Shown here in pieces: positions 44,340 through 52,622 of a stretch of DNA of 64,000 bases. Made by a program: the position numbers and the translations under genes. This DNA comes from Streptomyces diastaticus subsp. diastaticus (GTDB lineage: Bacteria; Actinomycetota; Actinomycetes; Streptomycetales; Streptomycetaceae). Every line of letters begins with the position of its first letter. Position 1 is the stretch's first letter. The notes beneath the pieces were generated by a model. The model was not told the DNA's origin, made no database searches, and worked only from the letters and a program-made list of their open reading frames with translations. The stretch is from the NCBI RefSeq assembly GCF_011170125.1, contig NZ_BLLN01000005.1:744001-808000 (forward strand), in the 5' to 3' direction.

Positions 44340-44846
44340 ATGCGGATCAAAGCGGTGCACCACGGGGAACTGACGGCACTCCAGGAGATCGAGCGGGCCG
44401 CCGGCGTGTGGTTCCGGGAGGCCGGGATGGCGGAGATCGCGGACGACGAGCCGCTGCCGGCCGCCGAGCTGGGCCGGTACGTGCGGGCGGGGCTCGCCTG
44501 GGCGGCGGTCGACGGGGCCGGCCGGCCTGTCGCGTACCTGATCGCCGACCGGGTGGACGGGAACCTCCACGTCGAGCAGGTGTCGGTCCACCCGGCCTGC
44601 GCGCGCCGGGGCGTCGGCCGGTCCCTGCTGGACCACGCCGCCGGCCGGGCCAGGGCCGAGGGGGCTCCCGCCCTGACGCTGACCACCTTCACCGAGGTGC
44701 CGTGGAACGCCCCGTACTACGCACGCTGCGGCTTCCGGCTCCTGGCGGACCGCGAACTGACGCCCGGCCTGCGGGAGATCCGGCGGAGCGAGGCGGCGCA
44801 CGGCCTGGACCGGTGGCCCCGCAGCTGTATGCGCCGGGAGGTGTGA
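44340..44846 (+). CDS. GNAT-family N-acetyltransferase
   Basis: 168-residue acetyl-CoA-dependent acetyltransferase. The core strands and acetyl-CoA loop are VAYLIADRVDGNLHVEQVSV, HPACARRGVGRSLLDHAAGRA (motif A with RRGVGR), and APYYARCGFRLL (motif B). The acetylated substrate (amine, peptide or small molecule) cannot be read. The ATG is 6 nt after GACGAT, so translation may be leaderless. It is a single gene between the acyl-CoA synthetase terminator and the peptide-export locus and is probably not part of either. Confidence 0.9.
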   Translation: MRIKAVHHGELTALQEIERAAGVWFREAGMAEIADDEPLPAAELGRYVRAGLAWAAVDGAGRPVAYLIADRVDGNLHVEQVSVHPACARRGVGRSLLDHAAGRARAEGAPALTLTTFTEVPWNAPYYARCGFRLLADRELTPGLREIRRSEAAHGLDRWPRSCMRREV

Positions 44847-45462
44847 GCGCGTTGCGGCCGCCTCGGAGAATCGCCCGGCGGGCCTCGCCGCGGCCTTTTC
44901 GCAGTGCGCAGGAATTCGCCGGCCGGGGGCAGTTCCCACGCGCCCGCTCCTTCTTCTTCCCGCACCGGGCGCCATTTCTCCACATTCACGGGACACGGTC
45001 TTTCCACCCGCCCCCGTACGGGAATCCAGAAAAGCCCAGGACGGATTCACCTGCGGCGAATCTGCACAGCCGTGCCGCACCTCCGTCACCGTCGGCCATA
45101 CCTTCACCCCGTGCGGACGGCCGAGGTCGACGCCCCGCACCAGGGCTTCACACCGAGGCCCGCGGTGTACACGCCGACGTGACCCCGTCCGTCGCGCGGG
45201 CGAGACGGTGTGAAGGTGCTGACGTCCTCCTGTGCCTGGTTCTGCACGCGCCGGGAAGAAGAACGGCACCGGCCGCCGAATTCCGCTCCCGCCGACTGGC
45301 CGCTCCGCGCACCGGCGTGCTTTGATCCATCGCACTGCGGCACCGCCTCCGGATCTCCGGTTCAGCGCCTTTCGTCCGGGGGCCGTCGAAAGATTTCCCC
45401 TTCTTCCGCACGAGTGCGCCGCAGTGGCTATTTCCGTCAGTGATGCGAAGGGAACTTCCCCC
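44847..45462. other. 616-bp regulatory-type region upstream of the peptide gene
   Basis: Lower GC than its surroundings (for example TTTCTCCACATTCACGGG and GGGAATCCAGAAAAGCCC segments), no open frame with a ribosome binding site. It holds a set of CTTCAC-type repeats (see separate entry) and, close to the peptide gene, AAGATTTCCCCTTC and GAAGGGAAC segments. This composition fits an extended control region for the peptide-export operon. Confidence 0.5.
45146..45215. repeat. Inverted CTTCACACCG repeats in the peptide promoter region
   Basis: CTTCACACCG (45146-45155) and its exact reverse complement CGGTGTGAAG (45206-45215) are 50 bp apart; a third similar copy CTTCACCCCG lies at 45102-45111. 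The palindrome GTGTACAC (45165-45172) lies between them. Likely binding sites for a regulator not encoded here. Confidence 0.5.
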
Positions 45463-45678
45463 ATGAGCCACACCCCCCAGGTCGAGACCGCCGAGATCGC
45501 CGACAGCGAGCTGGACAACATCTCCGGCGGCCTCGTCAGCGGCCTCGTCGGCTCGGTCACGGCCGGCGTCGACTCCGTCGCCCCGGTCAGCGAGACCCTC
45601 GGCGCCGTCACCGGCACCGTGGAGCAGACCACCGGTCTGAACACCGCCCCGGTCACCGGCCTCGTCGCCGGTCTCTGA
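45463..45678 (+). CDS. Double-glycine leader peptide (bacteriocin-like precursor)
   Basis: 71-residue precursor. The leader (1-23) ends in SELDNISGG, the classical ELxxIxGG signal for C39-peptidase exporters. The predicted core of 48 residues runs from LVSGLVGSVTAG to VTGLVAGL. It has no Cys, Lys, Arg, His, Trp, Tyr or Phe, three acidic residues, 10 Val, 8 Gly, 8 Thr and 4 Ser, and repeats of the kind VTG-TV and GLV-GL. AAGGGAAC lies upstream of the ATG. It heads a set of export genes with matching specificity. No lanthionine, sactionine or other maturation enzyme is encoded nearby, so the product may be unmodified; its activity is unknown. Confidence 0.85.
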   Translation: MSHTPQVETAEIADSELDNISGGLVSGLVGSVTAGVDSVAPVSETLGAVTGTVEQTTGLNTAPVTGLVAGL

Positions 45679-45730
45679 GACCCCCGCGCGTCGCCCGACG
45701 ACGCGTGCGGCCCGCTTCGGCGGACCGCAC

Positions 45731-45772
45731 CGGCCGGTGCCGGGGACCCGAGCGGGTCCCGGGCACCGGCCG
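45731..45772 (+). terminator. Strong hairpin between peptide gene and exporter genes (probable attenuator)
   Basis: A 20-bp stem with a single mismatch (45731-45750 with 45753-45772) 53 bp after the peptide stop, with CCCCCTTG after it. It would stabilise the peptide mRNA and let only part of the transcripts continue into the exporter genes. Confidence 0.65.
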
Positions 45773-45925
45773 CCCCCTTGCCCTCCCCCGGGCGTCCGCG
45801 CGACGTCCGCCCCGAACTCCCGGACGCACCGGCGCACCCGCGCGCACGCGTCCGGCGCACCACGGCGACACCGGCCGGCCCCGGCCGGGGCAGCGGCCGG
45901 TGCCCGGCAGTCGAGGAAGTCTCCC

Positions 45926-46732
45926 GTGCGCTTTCGCCAGCAGGCCCTGACCAAACTCCAGTCGCCCGAACAACTCGACCTGCCGGTGCGGTTCGCCCGC
46001 CCGCAGGGGCTCCTGGTCCTCGCCGTCACCCTCGTCGTGATGGCCGCGGGCGGCGTCTGGGCCGTGACGGGTTCGGTCGCCACCACTCTGACCGCTCCCG
46101 GCGTCCTCACCCACGCCCAGGGCAGCTACATCGTCCAGAGCACCGTCCCGGGCCAGGTCACCGCCGTCCGTACCGCCGAAGGCCGGCGTGTCGCGCGCGG
46201 CACGCCGCTGCTCACCGTCCGCACCGCCCGGGGCGACGTGACGATCCGTGCCCTGGCCGCCGGGCGGATCACCGCGCTGGCCGCCGTCCAGGGAGCCGTC
46301 GTCACCACCGGCACCGATCTCGCCGCCGTGGAGCGACAGGCCCGCGCCGACGACCCGCTCCTCGCGGTGGTCTACGCCCCCTCCGACAGCGGCGGTTCTC
46401 TCAGCGAGGGCGCGGAGGTCGACCTCACCGTGCGGTCGGTGCCCGCGCAGAGCTACGGCGTGCTGCGCGGCACGGTGAAGTCGGTCGGCCGGACTCCCCG
46501 GACACGGCAGCAGATCTCCGCCGATCTCGGCTCGGCCCAGCTCGGCGAGGAGTTCTCCCGGGGCGGGCCGCCGATCGCCGTCGAGGTCCGCCTGCGCCCC
46601 TCGAAGAGCACCCGCAGCGGCTACACCTGGTCGACCTCCGACGGCCCGCCGCACCCGCTCACCACCCTCACCCTCGTCGACGGCGCCGTCCACCTCGACG
46701 AACAGCGCCCGGCCGATTGGCTCCTCCCGTGA
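45926..46732 (+). CDS. HlyD-like membrane adaptor of the peptide exporter
   Basis: 268 residues: cytoplasmic N-terminus (FRQQALTKLQSPEQLDLPV), one membrane helix (about 28-50, GLLVLAVTLVVMAAGGVWAV), then an extracellular adaptor with a lipoyl-type half (GVLTHAQGSYIVQSTVPGQVTAV, GRVTALAAVQGAVV) and a beta-barrel region. This is the adaptor class found in NHLM-type export operons (NHLM_HlyD). GTG start with GAGGAAG upstream. Four-nt overlap with the C39-ABC gene. In a Gram-positive cell it probably guides the peptide through the cell wall. Confidence 0.82.
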   Translation: MRFRQQALTKLQSPEQLDLPVRFARPQGLLVLAVTLVVMAAGGVWAVTGSVATTLTAPGVLTHAQGSYIVQSTVPGQVTAVRTAEGRRVARGTPLLTVRTARGDVTIRALAAGRITALAAVQGAVVTTGTDLAAVERQARADDPLLAVVYAPSDSGGSLSEGAEVDLTVRSVPAQSYGVLRGTVKSVGRTPRTRQQISADLGSAQLGEEFSRGGPPIAVEVRLRPSKSTRSGYTWSTSDGPPHPLTTLTLVDGAVHLDEQRPADWLLP

Positions 46733-49029
46733 CCGCACCCGCCGACGCCCCCGCCGCCGGGACCGGCCCCACCGCCCCGCCCACCCCGGGCGGCCGCCGG
46801 GGCCGCCGCGCCGCCCCGCCCTCCTCCGGCCGCCGCCGCGCCGCGCCCCCGCGCCGCAGGTCCGGGCGGCGCCTCGTGCGTACCCCCACCGTGCTCCAGA
46901 TGGAGGCGGTGGAGTGCGGCGCCGCCTGCCTCGCGATGGTCCTGGCCCACCACGGGCGCCACGTCCCGCTGGAGGAGCTGCGGATCGCCTGCGGCGTCTC
47001 GCGCGACGGGTCGCGTGCCAGCAACGTCCTGAAGGCGGCCCGCGGTTACGGGCTGACCGCGAAGGGGATGCAGATGGAACCGGCCGCGCTGCGGGAAGTG
47101 CGGGCCCCGGCGGTGCTGTTCTGGGAGTTCAACCACTACGTCGTCCACGAAGGGTTCCTGCGGCGCCCCGGGCGGCGCGGCGCGGCGCGCCTCAACGACC
47201 CCGACAAGGGACGCCGGGTGGTGAGCGCGGAGGAGTTCGACGCCTCCTTCACGGGGGTCGCCCTGCTCCTCGAGCCGGGCCCGTCCTTCCGCGGGGGCGG
47301 CCGCCGGCCCGGTCTGCTCGGCGCGCTCCCCGCCCGGCTGCGCGGCACCGGCGCCACCCTGCTGACGGCGCTCCTGGCCAGCCTGCTGCTGGTCGTCGTG
47401 GGCGCCGCGCTGCCCGCGCTCAGCCGGACGTACATCGACCTGTTCCTGATCGGGGAGCGCGGTTCGGTGCTCGGGCCGCTCTTCGCGGCGATGGGCGCGC
47501 TGGTGGCGCTGACCGCCTCGCTCACCGCGCTCCAGCAGGCCAACCTGCTGCGCGGGCGGATCATCTCCTCGACGCTGAGCGGCGCCCGGTTCCTGCGCCA
47601 TCTGCTGCGACTGCCGGTGACCTTCTTCGCCCAGCGCTCCCCCGCCGACCTGGTGCAGCGGCTCCAGTCGAACGACACGGTGGCCGAGACCCTGGCCCGC
47701 GACCTGGCGGCGGCCGCCGTGGACGGGGTGGTGGTGGTGCTGTACGCGCTGCTGCTGTGGACGTACGACCCGCAGCTCACCCTGGTCGGGGTGGGGATCG
47801 CGCTGCTGAACATCGTGGCGATGCGGGTGGTGATCCACCTGCGGGCCACCCGGACCCGGAAGCTGCGGGCGGACAACGCCCGGCTGACCACCACCGCGTA
47901 CACCGGCCTCCAGCTCATCGAGACGATGAAGGCGACCGGTGGCGAGGACGGCTTCTTCCGCCGGTGGGCGGGTCAGCACGCGACGACGCTGGAGGAGCAG
48001 CAGCGGCTCGGGGTGCCGACGGCGGTGCTGTCGGTGGTGGCTCCGGCGCTGGCCACCTTCAACAGCGCGCTCATCCTGTGGATCGGCGGGCTGCGGGCGG
48101 TCGAGGGGCATCTCTCGGTCGGGCTGCTGGTGGCGTTCCAGGCGCTCATGGTGCGGTTCACGGCGCCGCTGACCCGGCTCAACGGCGTCGCGGGCCGCAT
48201 CCAGGACTTCGCGGCGGACGTGACCCGGCTGCGCGACGTGGAGGCGTTCCCGGCGGACGGGCTGTACCTCCGGGAGGGCACGGCCGGCGGCGGGGCGGAC
48301 ACCCGGCGGCTGGCGGGCCGGGTGGAACTGGACGGGCTGACCTTCGGCTACAGCCCGCTGGACCCGCCGCTGCTGAGGGACTTCTCGCTGACGGTCGGCC
48401 CGGGGCGCCAGGTGGCGCTGGTCGGCGGTTCGGGCAGCGGCAAGTCGACCGTCTCGCGGCTGCTGGCGGGCTTGTACCAGCCGTGGGAGGGCACCATCCG
48501 CATCGACGGGCGGCCGCTCACCGAGATCCCGCGCCCGGCGCTGGCCGCCTCGGTCTCCTTCGTCGACCAGGACATCTTCCTCTTCGAGGGCACCGTGCGG
48601 GAGAACGTCACGCTGTGGGACCCCTCGCTCCCCGACGAGGCGGTGCGCACGGCGCTGCGCGACGCCGGCCTGGAGGAGGTGGTCGCCCGCCGCCCCGACG
48701 GCGTCCACGCCCGGGTCGAGCAGGACGGACGGAACTTCTCCGGCGGCCAGCGGCAGCGGCTGGAGATCGCCCGGGCCCTGGTGCGCCGCCCCAGCGTGCT
48801 GGTGCTGGACGAGGTGACCAGCGCGCTCGACGCGGAGACCGAGCAGCGGGTGATGGCGGCCCTGCGGCGACGCGGCTGCGCCTGCGTGATCATCGCGCAC
48901 CGGCTCTCCACCGTCCGCGACAGCGACGAGATCGTGGTGCTGGACGGCGGCCGCGTCGTGGAACGCGGCCGCCACGCCGAACTGGTCGCCCGGGGCGGGG
49001 CGTACGCGGCCCTGGTCGAGGAGAAGTGA
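46729..49029 (+). CDS. C39-peptidase ABC exporter (NHLM-type, ABC1)
   Basis: 766 residues. A Pro/Arg-rich N-terminus (1-50) precedes the C39 cysteine peptidase domain (about 52-185): Gln57 and catalytic Cys63 in QMEAVECGAACLAM, His in NHYVVHEG (about 136) and Asp in RLNDPDKGR. Then six membrane segments (about 205-480) and an ATPase with Walker A GGSGSGKST, signature FSGGQRQRLEIARALVRRP and Walker B VLVLDEVTSALD. It cuts the leader after Gly-Gly and exports the core. GTG start overlaps the adaptor stop (GTGA). Substrate is almost certainly the upstream double-glycine peptide. Confidence 0.93.
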   Translation: MTAPADAPAAGTGPTAPPTPGGRRGRRAAPPSSGRRRAAPPRRRSGRRLVRTPTVLQMEAVECGAACLAMVLAHHGRHVPLEELRIACGVSRDGSRASNVLKAARGYGLTAKGMQMEPAALREVRAPAVLFWEFNHYVVHEGFLRRPGRRGAARLNDPDKGRRVVSAEEFDASFTGVALLLEPGPSFRGGGRRPGLLGALPARLRGTGATLLTALLASLLLVVVGAALPALSRTYIDLFLIGERGSVLGPLFAAMGALVALTASLTALQQANLLRGRIISSTLSGARFLRHLLRLPVTFFAQRSPADLVQRLQSNDTVAETLARDLAAAAVDGVVVVLYALLLWTYDPQLTLVGVGIALLNIVAMRVVIHLRATRTRKLRADNARLTTTAYTGLQLIETMKATGGEDGFFRRWAGQHATTLEEQQRLGVPTAVLSVVAPALATFNSALILWIGGLRAVEGHLSVGLLVAFQALMVRFTAPLTRLNGVAGRIQDFAADVTRLRDVEAFPADGLYLREGTAGGGADTRRLAGRVELDGLTFGYSPLDPPLLRDFSLTVGPGRQVALVGGSGSGKSTVSRLLAGLYQPWEGTIRIDGRPLTEIPRPALAASVSFVDQDIFLFEGTVRENVTLWDPSLPDEAVRTALRDAGLEEVVARRPDGVHARVEQDGRNFSGGQRQRLEIARALVRRPSVLVLDEVTSALDAETEQRVMAALRRRGCACVIIAHRLSTVRDSDEIVVLDGGRVVERGRHAELVARGGAYAALVEEK

Positions 49030-49030
49030 G

Positions 49031-51859
49031 ATGACGGGTGTGCGGCAGGCCGCCCGTGCCGCGGCGGCCGACCCGGTGACGGCGGTACTCGGCGGGCTCG
49101 GCGCGCCGGTGGAGGCGGCCGACGGGACGGTGCTGCCGCTCGGTGGCCCCTCCGCGCTCTGGCTGGTCACCGGGGGCGGCCTCGACCTCTTCGCGGTGGC
49201 GGCGGCCGAGGACGGCCACTGGCACTTCCTGGGCCGTCTGGAGGCCGGCACGCTGCTGCTGGGCGCGGTCGAGGGTCCCCGCCACACCCTGGTGGGCCGC
49301 CCCTCCTCCCGGTGCGCCCTGCGCCGCCTGCCGCTGCGCGAGCTGTACGCGCCGCCGGGCCGCCCCGAGGCGTACGAGGGGTGGGCGCCGGCCCCGGGGC
49401 CACTGGAGCACGCGGTGGCGCTCGGCCTCGGCCGGGGACTCGCCGTGCTGTTCGCCGCGCCGCAGGCGGACGGCCCGGCGCCGGCGGCGGGGCCCGCCGA
49501 CGAGGACGTGCTGTGGGTGGACGTGCCGCCGGGCAGCGTCCGCCTCGGCGCCGACTTCGCGGCCGAGGCGGCGGCCGACCTGCTGGTCGACGGGGCGCTG
49601 TGGCAGTCCCTGGTGGACCAGCAGCACCGGCTGCTGACCGCCGTCGACGGGTGGGTGGAGCGGCTGGAGCGGGCCCACGAGGACCGTGCGGCGGCCGGTG
49701 TCCGCGCCGGCGAGGCGGTACGGGAGCGCGCCGACCAGGCCCTGCTCGACTCCATCGGCCGCCGCGACCGGTCCGTCCGGGCGCCCGGCGAGGCGGGCGA
49801 CGACGCGGTGTACGCGGTCTTCCGCCAGGTGGCGCGGGCCAGCGGCATCCCCCTCCCGGAGGCGGCGGCGCGTTCGGTGGCGGGCGGCGCCCGGCTCGAT
49901 CCGGTGGAGCGGATGGCGGCCGCCGCACGGCTCCGGACCCGCCCGGTGCGGCTGGCCGGCGCGTGGTGGCGCGCCGACGCCGGTCCGCTGGTGGGCCGGC
50001 GCGCCAAGTCCGGCGCCCCCGTCGCCCTGCTGTGGCGGCGCGGCCGGTACGAGGCGCTCAGCCCGGCCACCGGTGCCCGCATCCGGATCGGCGCGAAGGA
50101 GGCCGCCGACTTCGAGGAACGCGCCACGATGCTCCACCGGCCGCTGCCCGGCGGTCCGCTGACGCTGCGCCGGCTGATGCTGTTCAGCCTGCGCGGCTCC
50201 CGGGGCGACCTGCGCAACCTCGCCCTCAGCGGTCTGGTCACCGTGGCACTGGGCGCCCTGGTGCCGGTGGCGACCGGGCAGGTGCTCGGCGCGTACGTGC
50301 CGAGTGCGCGGACCGGGCTGATCGCGCAGATGTGTGTGGCGGTGATGGTGGCCGGGGTGGTCTCGGCGGCGTTCACGCTGCTCCAGTCGCTGACCTTGCT
50401 GCGTCTGGAGGGACGGATCGAGGCGGCGTTGCAGCCGGCCGTCTGGGACCGGCTGCTGCGGCTGCCGACGGCGTTCTTCGCGGACCGGTCCACCGGCGAG
50501 CTGGCCAGTGCCGCGATGGGTGTCAGCGCGATCCGCCGGGTGCTGTCGGGAATCGGGCCGACGGCCGTGCAGTCGGTGACGGTGGCCGTCGTCAACCTGG
50601 TGCTGCTGCTGGTGCACAGCGTGCCGATGGCGCTGGCGGCCATCGGGGTGCTGCTGGTGGTCTCGGTGGTCTTCCTGGTGCTGGGGCTCTGGCAGGTGAA
50701 GTGGCAGCGCAGGCTGGTGGAGCTGGGCAACCGGCTGAACAACCAGGCGTTCCAGACTCTGCGGGGGCTGCCGAAGCTGCGGGTGGCGGCGGCGGAGAGC
50801 TTCGCGTACGCCGCGTGGGCGCGCGGCTTCGCGCGCAGCCGCCGGATGCAGCAGAGGGCCGGGCGGATCCGGAACCTGTCCACGGTGCTGAGCGCGGTGT
50901 ACCTGCCGCTCTGCTCGCTGCTGATGTTCGTGCTGCTGGCCGGTCCGGCGCGCGGCACCCTGTCGGCGGCCGAGTTCCTCACCTTCAACACCGCCGTGAC
51001 GATGATGCTGACCTCGGTGACGCAGTTGACCGGCGCCCTGGTCTCGGCGGTCGCGGTACTGCCGCTGTACGAGCAGGTGCGTCCGGTGCTGGACGCGGAG
51101 CCGGAGGTCCGCGCCTCGGCGAGCGCCCCCGGCGAGCTGACCGGTGAGCTGCGGGCCCGGGGGCTGTCCTTCCGGTACACGGAGGACGGGCCGCTGGTCC
51201 TGGACGACGTGTCGCTGTCGGTGCGGGCCGGGGAGTTCGTGGCGGTGGTCGGCCCGAGCGGCAGCGGGAAGTCGACGCTGCTGCGGCTGCTGATCGGCTT
51301 CGACCGGCCGCTGTCCGGCGCGGTCCTCTACGACGGCCAGGACCTGGCCGCGCTCGACCAGGCGGCGGTGCGGCGGCAGTTGGGCGTGGTGCTGCAGAAC
51401 GCCCAGCCCCTCACCGGCACCGTGCTGGACTGCGTCTGCGGGGCGGAGGTGTTCACGCAGGAGGAGGCGTGGGCGGCGGCCGAGGCGGCGGGGCTCGCGG
51501 AGGACGTCCGGCGGATGCCGATGGGCCTGCACACCATGATCGCGCAGGGCGGCGCGGTCTCCGGCGGCCAGCGCCAGCGGCTGATGATCGCCCAGGCGCT
51601 GATCCGCCGTCCCAGGCTGCTCTTCCTGGACGAGGCGACCAGCGCCCTGGACAACGGCACGCAGCGCACCGTGATGGAGTCGACGCGGGCCCTCCGGGCG
51701 ACCCGGATCGTGGTGGCACACCGCCTGTCGACGGTGCTGGACGCGGACCGGGTGCTGGTCATGGACGGCGGCCGGATCGTGGAGGAGGGCTCCCCCGCCG
51801 AGCTGCTGGCCCGGCCCGAGGGCCGGTTGCGGGCGCTGGTGCGCAGGCAACTGGCGTGA
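49031..51859 (+). CDS. Second NHLM-type ABC exporter (ABC2, no peptidase)
   Basis: 942 residues. The first 385 form a long cytoplasmic region without a C39 motif (LPLGGPSALWLVTGGGLDLF; ends with RIGAKEAADFEERATMLH), as in the ABC2 component of NHLM bacteriocin systems. Membrane domain (about 390-680) and ATPase with GPSGSGKST, VSGGQRQRLMIAQALIRRP and LLFLDEATSALD. Starts one base after the stop of the C39 exporter. It likely pairs with that protein as a heterodimer, or forms a second exporter; the split of work is unknown. Confidence 0.9.
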   Translation: MTGVRQAARAAAADPVTAVLGGLGAPVEAADGTVLPLGGPSALWLVTGGGLDLFAVAAAEDGHWHFLGRLEAGTLLLGAVEGPRHTLVGRPSSRCALRRLPLRELYAPPGRPEAYEGWAPAPGPLEHAVALGLGRGLAVLFAAPQADGPAPAAGPADEDVLWVDVPPGSVRLGADFAAEAAADLLVDGALWQSLVDQQHRLLTAVDGWVERLERAHEDRAAAGVRAGEAVRERADQALLDSIGRRDRSVRAPGEAGDDAVYAVFRQVARASGIPLPEAAARSVAGGARLDPVERMAAAARLRTRPVRLAGAWWRADAGPLVGRRAKSGAPVALLWRRGRYEALSPATGARIRIGAKEAADFEERATMLHRPLPGGPLTLRRLMLFSLRGSRGDLRNLALSGLVTVALGALVPVATGQVLGAYVPSARTGLIAQMCVAVMVAGVVSAAFTLLQSLTLLRLEGRIEAALQPAVWDRLLRLPTAFFADRSTGELASAAMGVSAIRRVLSGIGPTAVQSVTVAVVNLVLLLVHSVPMALAAIGVLLVVSVVFLVLGLWQVKWQRRLVELGNRLNNQAFQTLRGLPKLRVAAAESFAYAAWARGFARSRRMQQRAGRIRNLSTVLSAVYLPLCSLLMFVLLAGPARGTLSAAEFLTFNTAVTMMLTSVTQLTGALVSAVAVLPLYEQVRPVLDAEPEVRASASAPGELTGELRARGLSFRYTEDGPLVLDDVSLSVRAGEFVAVVGPSGSGKSTLLRLLIGFDRPLSGAVLYDGQDLAALDQAAVRRQLGVVLQNAQPLTGTVLDCVCGAEVFTQEEAWAAAEAAGLAEDVRRMPMGLHTMIAQGGAVSGGQRQRLMIAQALIRRPRLLFLDEATSALDNGTQRTVMESTRALRATRIVVAHRLSTVLDADRVLVMDGGRIVEEGSPAELLARPEGRLRALVRRQLA

Positions 51860-51897
51860 GGTCCCGGCCGCGCTCCCCCGAGGGCCGGCGGGCAGGC

Positions 51898-51924
51898 CCC
51901 CCGCCCCGGCGAACGAGGCGGGGG
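51898..51924. terminator. Hairpin after the peptide-export operon
   Basis: Stem CCCCCGCC (51898-51905) with GGCGGGGG (51917-51924), 11-nt loop, about 40 bp after the last stop. Confidence 0.5.
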
Positions 51925-52034
51925 AGAGCCGAGCCGTCCGGCGAGGACCAGGCGGCGGCCACGGCCGCTCCGACAGCCGCGGCCGCTTCGCCCGCCGCCA
52001 CGAGACGGTCTTCACAGCCGGACTCCCGGCCGCC

Positions 52035-52245
52035 ACCTGGTCGCCGTCCGGGTCGTCCCCGCGCTACGGCCGGCGGGCGATGTTCCTCGTCGGTGCCCAG
52101 CCGGTACTGATCGGCGCTGCTCCCTCACGGTGTCCCCGGGTCGCCGCGCCGCCTGTCGGCGAAGGGGCGGGCCGAGGAGGCGGAGGCGATCGTCGCGCGG
52201 ATCGAGCGGGAGGACGAGGAGACCGTCCGCGAGCCGTTTGGCGGG
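52035..52245 (+). pseudogene. Remnant of an MFS (metabolite:H+ / sugar porter type) transporter
   Basis: Two frames hold linked pieces of an MFS protein: RYGRRAMFLVGAQPVLIGAA (with ATG 52080), the usual loop GRRxMFLxGAxPALL after membrane segments, and, one frame over, SPRRLSAKGRAEEAEAIVAR and IEREDEETV (52141-52215), like the PESPRWLLxKGRxEEAEAIV block of these transporters. The intervening segment is compressed and a frameshift separates them. The rest of 51925-52500 shows no gene. Non-functional. Confidence 0.55.
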
Positions 52246-52519
52246 CACCCGCACGCCGAGACCGCGCGGGGCCCGGCGTGCGGCGCCCAGGCCCTTCCGT
52301 GCCTGCGAGGGGGGCACCGCGCCCCGGACTCCCCCGCCACCGTACGGGCCCCTGCCCCGCCCCGGCGCCTCGCCGGGCCCCGCCCTCCGGACCCGTTCCG
52401 CCCCTCGCCGCCCGCGCCCACCAGGAAACGCGGCGGCGTCACCCGCCAAGCGCTTCCGGAGGGCCGGCGGGCGCAGGAGGAGCCCCGGCGGCTTCGGGTG
52501 GCCCGCCCGAAGTCTTCAC

Positions 52520-52572
52520 TTGAACTCTCAACCATCCGCTATGCTCAGGCGGAGCCATGCTTGACCTTTCAA
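52520..52572. promoter_or_regulatory. Promoter and twin TTGA-N4-TCAA operators of doxX
   Basis: TTGAACTCTCAA (52520-52531) and TTGACCTTTCAA (52561-52572; extended to GCTTGACCTTTCAAGC) are both perfect dyads with 4-bp centres, 41 bp apart. A -10-like TATGCT (52540-52545) lies between them. MarR- or HxlR-type repressors often bind such sites. The regulator is not encoded adjacently. Confidence 0.6.
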
Positions 52573-52622
52573 GCAAGGGCGCTGTGTCCGCCTGCCCCCA
52601 CACCATGCGGGAGTACCCCTCC

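Noticed and set aside
44904..45182. Small open frame of 92 residues upstream of the peptide gene
   Set aside because: No ribosome binding site, weak codon-position bias and a composition of Pro/Arg/His; better explained as regulatory DNA.
45463..45678. Peptide as a lanthipeptide or other cysteine-based RiPP
   Set aside because: The precursor has no cysteine and no synthetase or radical-SAM gene is near.
42222..45863. 1,213-residue minus-strand open frame
   Set aside because: Opposite-strand shadow of the acyl-CoA synthetase, GNAT and peptide region; no start signal or domain.
46621..51180. 1,519-residue open frame on the minus strand opposite the exporter genes
   Set aside because: It mirrors the GC-rich codon pattern of the real plus-strand exporter genes and consists of low-complexity Arg/Ser/Pro runs without any domain.
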